38,456 bases of DNA, from the NCBI RefSeq assembly GCF_004167665.1, contig NZ_SEWE01000043.1, forward strand, positions 1 through 38,456. Reading direction: 5' to 3'. This DNA comes from Hymenobacter persicinus (GTDB lineage: Bacteria > Bacteroidota > Bacteroidia > Cytophagales > Hymenobacteraceae). The notes below the pieces were generated by a model that worked only from the letters and a program-made list of their open reading frames with translations, ran no database searches and was not told where the DNA came from. A program made the translations under genes and the position numbers. Positions 32,758 to 38,456 of this stretch are shown here, one piece after another (positions within the stretch are counted from its first letter, which is position 1; every line of letters starts with the position of its first letter).

Positions 32758-33858
32758 TTATACGTTGAAGCGGAAGTGCATGATGTCGCCGTCCTGCACC
32801 ACGTAGTCTTTGCCTTCCACGGCCATCTTGCCGGCTTCCTTGATTTTTACCTCGGTTTTGTATTCCTGGTAGTCGGGCAGCTTGATAACCTCGGCCCGGA
32901 TGAAGCCCTTCTCGAAGTCGGAGTGGATGACGCCGGCCGCCTGGGGGGCCTTGTCGCCGCGGTGGATGGTCCAGGCGCGTACTTCCTGCACGCCGGCGGT
33001 GAAGTAGGTAATCAGGTTCAGCAGTTCGTAGGAGGCGCGGATGAGCTTGTTCAGGCCCGACTCGGTGAGGCCGTACTCGCCCAGAAACATTTCCTTTTCC
33101 TCGGGGTCTTCCATGTCAGCAATCTGCTCCTCAATGGCGGCCGAGACCAGCACCACCTGGGCGCCTTCGGCCTTCACATGCTCGCGCAGGGCCGCCACGT
33201 GCTTGTTGCCGTCGGTGGCAATGCTGGCCTCGTCCACGTTGGCCACGTAAATCACGGGCTTGATGGTGAGCAACTGCAAATCGGCCACGGCTTCGAGCTC
33301 CGTTTCGTCGGCCTGCACGGCGCGGGCGTTCTGCCCACCTTCCAGGGCGGCCTTGAAGCGCTGCAGCACGGCTACTTCCTTTTTAGCCGCCGCGTCGCCA
33401 GCCTTGGCCGAGCGCTCCGACTTCTGGAGCTTCTTCTCCACGCTTTCCAGGTCCTTGAGCTGGAGTTCCGTGTCAATAACATCCTTGTCGAATACGGGGT
33501 CCACGCCGCCGGCCACGTGTACGATGTTGGGGTCGTCGAAGCAGCGTACTACGTGGATGATGGCGTCGACCTCGCGGATGTTGGCCAAAAACTTGTTGCC
33601 CAGGCCTTCGCCCTTGGAAGCGCCCTTCACCAGGCCGGCAATGTCCACGAACTCGATGATGGTTGGCAGCACCCGCTTGGGATTCACGAGGGCCTCCAGA
33701 ATCTGGAGCCGCTCGTCGGGTACGGTAATCACGCCCACGTTGGGCTCAATGGTGCAGAAAGGATAGTTGGCCGATTCGGCCTTGGCGTTCGAAAGGGCGT
33801 TGAACAGCGTGGACTTACCCACGTTCGGCAAGCCGACGATTCCGCAGCGGAGACCCAT
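32758..33858 (-). CDS. ychF: Redox-regulated ATPase YchF (OLA1-type)
   Basis: A 366-residue P-loop ATPase of the Obg-like group. Features are GLPNVGKST at residues 9-17 (G1), FVDIAGLVKGASKGEGLGN (G3), a specificity loop NVDEAS near residue 204 instead of the GTPase NKxD, a helical insert in the middle, and a C-terminal TGS domain (ITYFTAGVQEVRAWTIHRGD, then DGDIMHFRFNV). The change in the specificity loop explains why YchF proteins prefer ATP. It interacts with ribosomes and stress responses and is nearly universal. A perfect -7 box (TACCTTTG, 33920-33927, minus strand) precedes it, and an octamer array lies in the leader just before the start. Confidence 0.97.
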   Translation of the reverse strand: MGLRCGIVGLPNVGKSTLFNALSNAKAESANYPFCTIEPNVGVITVPDERLQILEALVNPKRVLPTIIEFVDIAGLVKGASKGEGLGNKFLANIREVDAIIHVVRCFDDPNIVHVAGGVDPVFDKDVIDTELQLKDLESVEKKLQKSERSAKAGDAAAKKEVAVLQRFKAALEGGQNARAVQADETELEAVADLQLLTIKPVIYVANVDEASIATDGNKHVAALREHVKAEGAQVVLVSAAIEEQIADMEDPEEKEMFLGEYGLTESGLNKLIRASYELLNLITYFTAGVQEVRAWTIHRGDKAPQAAGVIHSDFEKGFIRAEVIKLPDYQEYKTEVKIKEAGKMAVEGKDYVVQDGDIMHFRFNV

Positions 33859-33860
33859 AT

Positions 33861-33897
33861 AAGTGAAGTTGTGAAGTTAGGAAATGGTGAAATTGGG
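33861..33897. repeat. Octamer array (AACTTCAC type), copy 2, in the ychF leader
   Basis: Read on the minus strand, this stretch has AATTTCACC, ATTTCCT, AACTTCAC and AACTTCAC in succession, right up to the ychF start at 33858. The same units occur at 571-598. Confidence 0.65.
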
Positions 33898-33919
33898 CCG
33901 GTTGGCACAATTCGAGGGG

Positions 33920-33927
33920 CAAAGGTA
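33920..33927 (-). promoter_or_regulatory. -7 box of ychF
   Basis: The minus strand reads TACCTTTG, a perfect TAnnTTTG, 61 bases before the ychF ATG. The octamer array lies between the two. Confidence 0.55.
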
Positions 33928-34076
33928 CGGCTGATTTTGGGGAAAGCCGCGGCGCAATTAGCCTTCCCCCGCCCGGACGCGCAAACGGCGCGCTCCAGCC
34001 AATTAGCCGGGGCACGCCGCGCGTAAGAAAAGAGAGTCTGAGAGGTAGTAAATGCTTGTTTCGCTAGGCGAGGGGA

Positions 34077-34418
34077 TTAGTAGTTGTCGTCGCGGCCGTT
34101 GCCGTTGTAGGGCTGGTCGTCGTAGGGCTGGCGGGGGCGGTCCAGCTCGGCCACTTCCTCTTCGGTGAGCAGCTCTTCGCGCACGTAGTCCACGGCATCC
34201 TGCAAGGCATCCACGAACTTGATAAAGTCTTCCTTGTACAGGAATATTTTGTGTTTCTCGTACGAGAATGTATCGTCGTCGCGCAGCTTGCGCTTGCTTT
34301 CCGTGATGGTGAGGTAATAATCCTGACCCCGCGTTGCCTTCACGTCAAAAAAATACGTGCGCTTACCAGCTTTAATGCGTTGGGAGTAAATTTCTTCCTG
34401 ATCGTGACGGTCTTCCAC
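34077..34418 (-). CDS. DUF3276 / PUR-alpha-like nucleic-acid-binding protein
   Basis: A 113-residue protein with the Bacteroidota/Borrelia PUR-like motif: EEIYSQRIKAGKRTYFFDV, KATRGQDYYLTITESKRK and HKIFLYKEDFIKFVDALQD. The acidic C-terminal tail (LLTEEEVAELDRPRQPYDD) is typical. GTG at 34418 begins VEDRHDQEE, equivalent to the usual MED start. The longer in-frame opening at 34562 adds 48 residues that look like AT-rich non-coding sequence. Single-PUR-repeat proteins dimerise and bind single-stranded DNA or RNA, and a borrelial relative regulates transcription. It is monocistronic. Confidence 0.9.
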   Translation of the reverse strand: MEDRHDQEEIYSQRIKAGKRTYFFDVKATRGQDYYLTITESKRKLRDDDTFSYEKHKIFLYKEDFIKFVDALQDAVDYVREELLTEEEVAELDRPRQPYDDQPYNGNGRDDNY

Positions 34419-34529
34419 GGGCCTACAATGGGTTGAGTTATTCCAAGATTGTTGAATTGCTTCCCAAAGTAAATCGATCTGGCTGTATATAAAAATTTTA
34501 AGGTCTAATTTTTTAGTCAAATCCCTGGC

Positions 34530-34606
34530 TATCTTTGTTAAGCTACGCGGGGATGAAATCAATAGTCCGCCGCAGACAAACGGGCCGGCATTATGCAGCC
34601 CGTTTT
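34530..34606 (+). ncRNA. Candidate small RNA between a -7 box and a terminator
   Basis: TATCTTTG (34530-34537) is a perfect TAnnTTTG on the plus strand. About 40 bases later AAACGGGC (34578-34585) pairs with GCCCGTTT (34598-34605), followed by T-rich sequence. No ORF lies between. A transcript of about 60 bases is predicted. The -33 element is weak (TTTT). It could instead be a leftover terminator and chance promoter. Confidence 0.25.
34578..34606 (+). terminator. Hairpin terminator upstream of the DUF58 gene
   Basis: An eight-base-pair stem (34578-34585 with 34598-34605) has a 12-base loop and is followed by TTTATAAAAT on the plus strand. Confidence 0.6.
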
Positions 34607-34653
34607 ATAAAATCCAGTCTATACTTTAGCCCGCCCGCTCCACCACAGTAGGA

Positions 34654-34685
34654 TTTGGCTTTTATTCAATTTTTTTAATATTTTG
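34654..34685 (+). promoter_or_regulatory. Promoter directly before the DUF58 gene
   Basis: TTTG at 34654-34657, 20 bases, then ATATTTTG at 34678-34685, close to TAnnTTTG, in an AT-rich stretch unlike the surrounding sequence. The ATG at 34690 is four bases further on, so the mRNA would be leaderless or nearly so. Confidence 0.45.
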
Positions 34686-34689
34686 CCTT

Positions 34690-35610
34690 ATGGCCCAACC
34701 GCTGGATCTGGCTGCTGTCCGCTCGTTTGAGAATCTGGAATTCCTGGCCCGGCAGCTGGTGGAAGGCTTTATCACGGGCCTGCACCAGTCGCCCTACCAC
34801 GGCTTCTCCGTTGAGTTCTCGGAGCACCGCCTCTATAACCCCGGCGAAAGCACCCGCCACCTCGACTGGAAGGTGTTTGCCCGCACCGATAAGCTGTTTG
34901 TGAAGCGCTACGAGGAGGAAACCAACCTGCGCTGCCACCTGCTGCTCGACGTGAGCCCGAGCATGTACTACCCCGCCCCGGGCCACGACAAGCTGCGTTT
35001 CGCCGTGCTCTGCGCGGCGGCCCTCACCACGCTGCTGCAGAAGCAGCGCGACGCGGTGGGCCTGGTCACCTTCGCCAACCAGGTGGAGCTACAGACCCCG
35101 GTGCGCTCCACCACCGCCCACCGCCACACCCTGCTACTGACCCTGCAGCAGCTGCTGGAGCGCCCCGCCGCGCCCCAGCGCGCCACCACCGACGTGGCTG
35201 GCGTCATTCACCAGATTGCCCAGCAGATTCCCAAACGCTCGTTGGTTGTCCTGTTTTCCGACATGCTCGGCCGCAACCCCGAGGAGCAGACTCAGAGCTT
35301 AGCGGCCCTGCAGCACCTGCGCCACCAGCACCACGAAGTGCTGCTGTTTCACATCATGGACCGCGCCACCGAGTCGGAGTTTGCCTTTGCCGAGCGGCCT
35401 TACCTGTTCGAGGACGTCGAAACCGGGGAGCAGATCAAGCTCCAGCCGGCCCAGGTGCGCGAGCAGTACCGCGCCGCCATGCGCCAGTACGAGCACGAAC
35501 TGGCCCTGCGGTGCGGGCAATATAAGATTGACTTTGTGCCGGTCGACATCCGGGAGCCCTTCGATAAGGTGCTGTATGCCTATCTGGTGAAGCGCGGCAA
35601 AGTGCGCTAA
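34690..35610 (+). CDS. DUF58 domain-containing protein (vWA-like)
   Basis: A 306-residue soluble protein with the DUF58 signature near the N-terminus (VEFSEHRLYNPGESTRHLDW, KVFARTDKLFVKRYEEETN). A von Willebrand A-type fold follows, with the metal site DVSPSM starting at D87 and VVLFSDMLGRNPEEQ later. DUF58 proteins usually sit beside a MoxR-type AAA+ ATPase gene and are thought to work as its partner in assembling or activating metal enzymes. No MoxR gene is in this window, so its partner must be elsewhere. No membrane segments are present, and the length is normal. Confidence 0.92.
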   Translation: MAQPLDLAAVRSFENLEFLARQLVEGFITGLHQSPYHGFSVEFSEHRLYNPGESTRHLDWKVFARTDKLFVKRYEEETNLRCHLLLDVSPSMYYPAPGHDKLRFAVLCAAALTTLLQKQRDAVGLVTFANQVELQTPVRSTTAHRHTLLLTLQQLLERPAAPQRATTDVAGVIHQIAQQIPKRSLVVLFSDMLGRNPEEQTQSLAALQHLRHQHHEVLLFHIMDRATESEFAFAERPYLFEDVETGEQIKLQPAQVREQYRAAMRQYEHELALRCGQYKIDFVPVDIREPFDKVLYAYLVKRGKVR

Positions 35611-35637
35611 ACCGTTCACCTTTTCCTACTCTACCCT

Positions 35638-35925
35638 ATGCAAACACTATTAGCTACTTATCCCGTTATGAGCCTCTGGTACTGCCGCGTGTGCGGCTTA
35701 GCGTACGACGAATCCCCTTGGGGTCAGGACGACCGCACCCCCGACTTCACCTTCTGCGAGTGCTGCGGCGCCGAATTCGGTTACAACGACTACTCCCCGG
35801 AAAGTGCGCGTCGGCACCGCAGCCGCTGGCTGGAGCAGGGTGCCGGGTGGTTTTACCCCAACCTGCAGCCCACGGAGTGGAGCCCGGCTTCGCAACTGGC
35901 CAACATTCCCAAGCGCTTCCAATAA
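35638..35925 (+). CDS. Small zinc-ribbon protein
   Basis: A 95-residue protein with two CxxC pairs, YCRVCG (C16, C19) and CECCG (C40, C43), separated by a PWGQDDRTPDFTF segment and followed by AEFGYNDYSPESARRHR. This cysteine layout with PWG...CCG.EFGY is found in small bacterial proteins of unknown function that often sit near toxin or immunity genes, but no such context is seen here. Start at 35638 or the internal ATG at 35668 (MSLWYCRVCG). The second keeps all cysteines. It lies 27 bases after the DUF58 gene and may be cotranscribed. Confidence 0.8.
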   Translation: MQTLLATYPVMSLWYCRVCGLAYDESPWGQDDRTPDFTFCECCGAEFGYNDYSPESARRHRSRWLEQGAGWFYPNLQPTEWSPASQLANIPKRFQ

Positions 35926-35945
35926 CTTGCGGTTTTACCGCCGGT

Positions 35946-36170
35946 ATGGATTCTGCCCTCGCTGTTGCCCTGTTTTTTCCCTGCTTGTTCTCGGCCCTGG
36001 TTACGGCCTACATTGCCCACATGAACGACCGGTCATTGACACGGTGGCTGCTGTTCGGCTTTTGCGTGCCGTTCGTGGCCATCTTCGTCGCCATGGTCGT
36101 CACCTACCTCGACCAGAAGCGGGCTGCCGGCCCAGCCGCCGAAACTCCGGAAGAAAACGAAAATCCCTGA
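35946..36170 (+). CDS. Small hypothetical membrane protein
   Basis: A 74-residue protein with two hydrophobic segments (about residues 4-24, LAVALFFPCLFSALVTAYIA, and 33-54, WLLFGFCVPFVAIFVAMVVT) joined by a short basic turn (HMNDRSLTR), and a Glu-rich tail. The ATG at 35946 is 20 bases after the zinc-ribbon stop, so the two are likely in one transcript. No family is known to me. It converges with the AlkA-type gene. Confidence 0.7.
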   Translation: MDSALAVALFFPCLFSALVTAYIAHMNDRSLTRWLLFGFCVPFVAIFVAMVVTYLDQKRAAGPAAETPEENENP

Positions 36171-36191
36171 AGCTTGGCGGCGGGCTAGCCG

Positions 36192-36836
36192 TTACTCGGC
36201 CGGGGTGTTGTCCAAGGAGCGCCAGAGGTACTTGCTGGCAATGCTGCGGTAGGGGCGCCAAGCTTCGGCAATTTCGGTCATGCGGCGCTGCAGGGCGCGG
36301 CCGGTTTGCTCCAGGCCGTAGTGCCGGCGCATGGCATTCTGCACGCCCAGGTCGCCTTCGGGAAACACGTCGGGCTGGTCGAGGGCAAACATCTGCAGCA
36401 TCTGGGCCGTCCAGCGGCCTACTCCCTTGATTTGGGTCAGGTGCTGGGTGAAGGCGTCGGCGTCGAGCTGACTGAGGCGGGCGTGGTCAAGCTCGTCGCG
36501 CTGGGCAAAGCGGGCAATGTCGTGCAGATATCCCGCCTTCTGGCGCGAAATGCCGGCCGTGCGCAGGTCTTCTTCCGTCAAGGCCAAAAGCGCCGCCGGC
36601 TCGGGGTAGCCGTCGGGCGGAAACAGCGCCTGCACCTTGCGCCAGATAGCCGCCGCGGCCTTCGTCGAAATCTGCTGGCTGACGATGGCGCGCAGCAGGG
36701 CCAGGTACAAATCCTCGTGCGCGGCCGGCTGCACTACGTGGCCCTGGGCCATGATGGCGGCCAGCACCGGGTCGGCCTGGCGCAGGTGCTCCAGAGCGGC
36801 AGAATACTCCGGGGGTAGGGGAGAAGCAGTAGACAT
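36192..36836 (-). CDS. alkA: DNA-3-methyladenine glycosylase, AlkA-type (HhH-GPD)
   Basis: A 214-residue base-excision repair enzyme of the HhH-GPD superfamily, removing alkylated bases from DNA. The helix-hairpin-helix is TQIKGVGRWTAQML (about residues 138-152), with the catalytic Asp162 in DVFPEGDLGVQ. Upstream elements include LYLALLRAIVSQQISTKAA, the helical-bundle segment of this group. It lacks the N-terminal TBP-like domain of E. coli AlkA, as expected for the shorter subgroup. The ATG at 36836 (MSTASPLPPEYSAALEHL) is used, because an upstream extension to 37361 overlaps the next gene. It is 89 bases from ltaE on the same strand. Confidence 0.93.
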   Translation of the reverse strand: MSTASPLPPEYSAALEHLRQADPVLAAIMAQGHVVQPAAHEDLYLALLRAIVSQQISTKAAAAIWRKVQALFPPDGYPEPAALLALTEEDLRTAGISRQKAGYLHDIARFAQRDELDHARLSQLDADAFTQHLTQIKGVGRWTAQMLQMFALDQPDVFPEGDLGVQNAMRRHYGLEQTGRALQRRMTEIAEAWRPYRSIASKYLWRSLDNTPAE

Positions 36837-36925
36837 CGACAGGCAGAAAAAAATAAAGAAGATAAACGGCCAGCCGTCAGCGCCGAGGGCACCAGCCAGA
36901 AGCGGCCCCCGGCGCCAACGCCGGC

Positions 36926-37957
36926 TTAGGCTGGAATGGCAGTCAGGGCAGCTTCCAGGCGCGCAACCATGGCATCGTCGACGTCGAGGTGAGTGACGAA
37001 GCGAATCATCTGCGGACCAAACGACGAAGCCTTGATGCCCTGGCTTTCCAGGTGGGCCAGGAATTTTTCGGCCGGCATCTCGTCGCGTAAGCGGAGGATA
37101 ACCAGGTTGGTGTCGGCGGGCATCACGAAGTCGACGTAGGGCTGGGCGGCCAGCGTGGCGGCCAGCTGCCGGGCCCGGCGGTGGTCGTCGGCGAGGCGGC
37201 TTACGTTGTGCTCCAGGGCGTAAAGGCCCGCGGCAGCGAGGTATCCGGCCTGGCGCATGCCGCCGCCCATCACCTTCCGGATCCGCTTGGTTTTCTGAAT
37301 GAAGGCCTTGGAACCCAGCAGCACCGAGCCCACGGGCGCCCCCAGCCCTTTCGACAGGCACACCGAAATTGTGTCGAACAGGCGGCCGTACTCGGTGGCG
37401 GGCTGGCCGGTAGCCACCAGCGCGTTGAAAATGCGGGCCCCGTCGAGGTGGAGCGGAATCTGGTGGCGGCGGGCCACCTCGGCAATAGCCTCAATCTCAG
37501 AAAGCTCGTAGCAGCTGCCGCCGCCGCGGTTGTGAGTGTTTTCGAGCGAAATCAGGCTGGTGGTGGGATAATGCACGTTCACGGGCCGGATGGCCGCCTC
37601 CACCTGGGCGGCGGTGAGGCGGCCCCGGTCGCCGGCCAGCAGGGCGACCGAAGCGCCCGAGTGAAATGCAATGCCGCCCACTTCCCACAGGTAAATGTGG
37701 GAGGTTTGCTCGCAGACCACCTCGCTTAAGGGCTCGGTGTGGGCCTTGATGGCAATCTGGTTGGTCATGGTGCCGGAGGGGCAGAACAGGCCGGCTTCGA
37801 GCCCGAACCGGGCGGCGGCTTCGTGCTCGAGCGCCTGCACGGTGGGGTCTTCCTCGTATACATCGTCGCCGACGGAGGCCCGGAACATGGCCTCCAGCAT
37901 GGCGGGCGTGGGGCGGGTGACGGTATCGGAGCGTAAATCAATCAGGGGTGCAGACAT
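36926..37957 (-). CDS. ltaE: Low-specificity L-threonine aldolase
   Basis: A 343-residue PLP-dependent fold-type I enzyme that cleaves L-threonine and L-allo-threonine to glycine and acetaldehyde. Motifs are DLRSDTVTRPTPAML at the N-terminus, GDDVYEEDPTVQALE, LFCPSGTMTNQIA, SLENTHNRGGGSCYEL, PLHLDGARIFNA (the Asp that contacts the cofactor) and the PLP lysine in SVCLSKGLGAPVGS (K203). All expected residues are present, and the length is typical. It is divergent from the small basic-protein gene at 38075. Confidence 0.96.
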   Translation of the reverse strand: MSAPLIDLRSDTVTRPTPAMLEAMFRASVGDDVYEEDPTVQALEHEAAARFGLEAGLFCPSGTMTNQIAIKAHTEPLSEVVCEQTSHIYLWEVGGIAFHSGASVALLAGDRGRLTAAQVEAAIRPVNVHYPTTSLISLENTHNRGGGSCYELSEIEAIAEVARRHQIPLHLDGARIFNALVATGQPATEYGRLFDTISVCLSKGLGAPVGSVLLGSKAFIQKTKRIRKVMGGGMRQAGYLAAAGLYALEHNVSRLADDHRRARQLAATLAAQPYVDFVMPADTNLVILRLRDEMPAEKFLAHLESQGIKASSFGPQMIRFVTHLDVDDAMVARLEAALTAIPA

Positions 37958-38009
37958 AGCGCGGGCGACTCTAAAGGGAGCCGGAAGGTAAGGAAGACGA
38001 AAGGAGTAT

Positions 38010-38039
38010 TTTGGGTTTCAAAAATAAGACTTACTTTTG
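38010..38039 (+). promoter_or_regulatory. Consensus promoter of the small basic protein gene
   Basis: TTTG at 38010-38013, 18 bases, then TACTTTTG at 38032-38039. Both boxes match the Bacteroidota consensus. The predicted leader is about 30 bases. Confidence 0.7.
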
Positions 38040-38074
38040 CCCCTCCTTTACAAAAAGACTTAACCGACCCGGAT

Positions 38075-38383
38075 ATGACCGTCACCCGACTGAAGCGCAA
38101 GCACCGCAAGAACATTGCGCGCGCCAACAACAAGCAGCGCATCATCAAGCAACTGCTCCTCACCCCCGTTCTGAAAAACGTGGACATCGAAGAGCTGAAA
38201 GCCAGCTTCAACGGCGGCGCTGCTCCCGCCCAATCGGCTACGAAAGCTGAGAAAGCTGCTGCCCGCTCGCAAAAGCAGGCTGCCGACAACGCTGCTGCGT
38301 TCGACGACGCGGAGGCTGTTACCAAGCCCGTCAACGAAGACGGTCAGGAAGGTGAGCACCCCAAGCCTGAAATTGCCCTCTAA
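38075..38383 (+). CDS. Small basic protein of unknown function
   Basis: A 102-residue protein with a strongly basic N-terminal half (MTVTRLKRKHRKNIARANNK, then QRIIKQLLLTPVLKNVDIEE) and an Ala/Gln-rich, then acidic, C-terminal tail (ADNAAAFDDAEAVTKPVNED). It has no signal or membrane segment. The basic start with a helical region suggests binding to nucleic acid or the ribosome, and the low-complexity tail is probably unstructured. I recognise no named family, but the compact, well-expressed layout (consensus promoter, own terminator) suggests an abundant protein. Confidence 0.82.
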   Translation: MTVTRLKRKHRKNIARANNKQRIIKQLLLTPVLKNVDIEELKASFNGGAAPAQSATKAEKAAARSQKQAADNAAAFDDAEAVTKPVNEDGQEGEHPKPEIAL

Positions 38384-38424
38384 CTAGCTTGCCATCCGAG
38401 TCGGTTGGCTTCTGATAGAATAAA

Positions 38425-38456
38425 AAAGCGGCTGGCCCACGTGGGCCAGCCGCTTT
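38425..38456. terminator. Terminator at the window end
   Basis: A 16-bp perfect palindrome (38425-38440 with 38441-38456) has A's on the left and TTT at the edge. The T tract probably continues beyond the window. Confidence 0.85.

Noticed and set aside
32665..34026. 453-residue plus-strand frame opposite ychF
   Set aside because: ychF is unmistakable on the other strand, and this frame is His/Val/Gly-rich noise.
34419..34562. Extra N-terminal 48 residues of the DUF3276 frame
   Set aside because: AT-rich, unlike the family, whose start is equivalent to the GTG at 34418.
36837..37361. N-terminal extension of the AlkA-type frame
   Set aside because: It overlaps ltaE and is Arg/Pro-rich without homology, while the ATG at 36836 matches the family.

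Overview
The window looks like chromosomal DNA of a GC-rich Bacteroidota bacterium, most likely Hymenobacter or a close relative. Three things point there: GC-rich coding sequence; Bacteroidota-specific families (a type IX secretion plug protein, a DUF3276/PUR-like protein, DUF1572, a bPH_1 protein, a DPP-IV-type S9 peptidase); and promoters that fit the Bacteroidota consensus TTTG-N18-20-TAnnTTTG rather than TTGACA/TATAAT. Good examples are at 3099-3129, 18129-18159 and 38010-38039. No rRNA, tRNA, CRISPR array, prophage or IS element is visible, and no gene-free stretch exceeds 300 bases.

Layout. 1-2265 (minus) is a menaquinone block, menI-menF-menD. menD is cut by the window edge and menF carries an apparent one-base frameshift near 1590. 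2348-9748 (plus) holds a histidine phosphatase, the two-lipoyl-domain E2 of pyruvate dehydrogenase, a secreted DPP-IV-like peptidase, hslV, an STM3941-like membrane protein and a deoxyhypusine-synthase homologue. 9770-11473 is a GT-C-type membrane glycosyltransferase. 11593-17074 is mostly minus: a bPH_1 protein, a secreted N-acetylmuramoyl-L-alanine amidase, a secreted protein of unknown function, a small ORF with coding character, a cytochrome-b-like membrane protein, a 2H phosphoesterase and a DinB-like protein. 17291-23573 (plus) carries a fatty-acid desaturase, a small beta-rich protein paired with a stand-alone PAS protein, an AsmA-like protein, a DUF2256 zinc protein and a Tat-type lipoprotein amidase. 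23619-25510 (minus) has a lipoprotein, a small membrane protein and a GAF protein. 25717-32655 contains an ABC-F ATPase, a convergent cold-shock gene, the type IX plug lipoprotein and two tandem M48 metalloproteases. 32758-38383 contains ychF, the PUR-like gene, a DUF58 protein, a zinc-ribbon protein, a small membrane protein, an AlkA-type glycosylase, an L-threonine aldolase and a small basic protein.

The genes are mainly core metabolism and envelope functions, not a mobile island, and no obvious multi-gene defence or biosynthetic system is present. The most interesting signals are non-coding or structural: the menF frameshift; a 24-bp perfect inverted repeat against the promoter of the cytochrome-b-like gene; a 19-bp inverted repeat over the hslV promoter; octamer arrays (AAYTTCRC) at two distant loci; a terminator-like hairpin in the cold-shock leader; a possible small RNA at 34530-34606; promoters placed so that some mRNAs would be leaderless; and two small unlisted ORFs. 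The bacterial deoxyhypusine-synthase homologue and the beta-rich/PAS pair are the best protein candidates for unknown biology.
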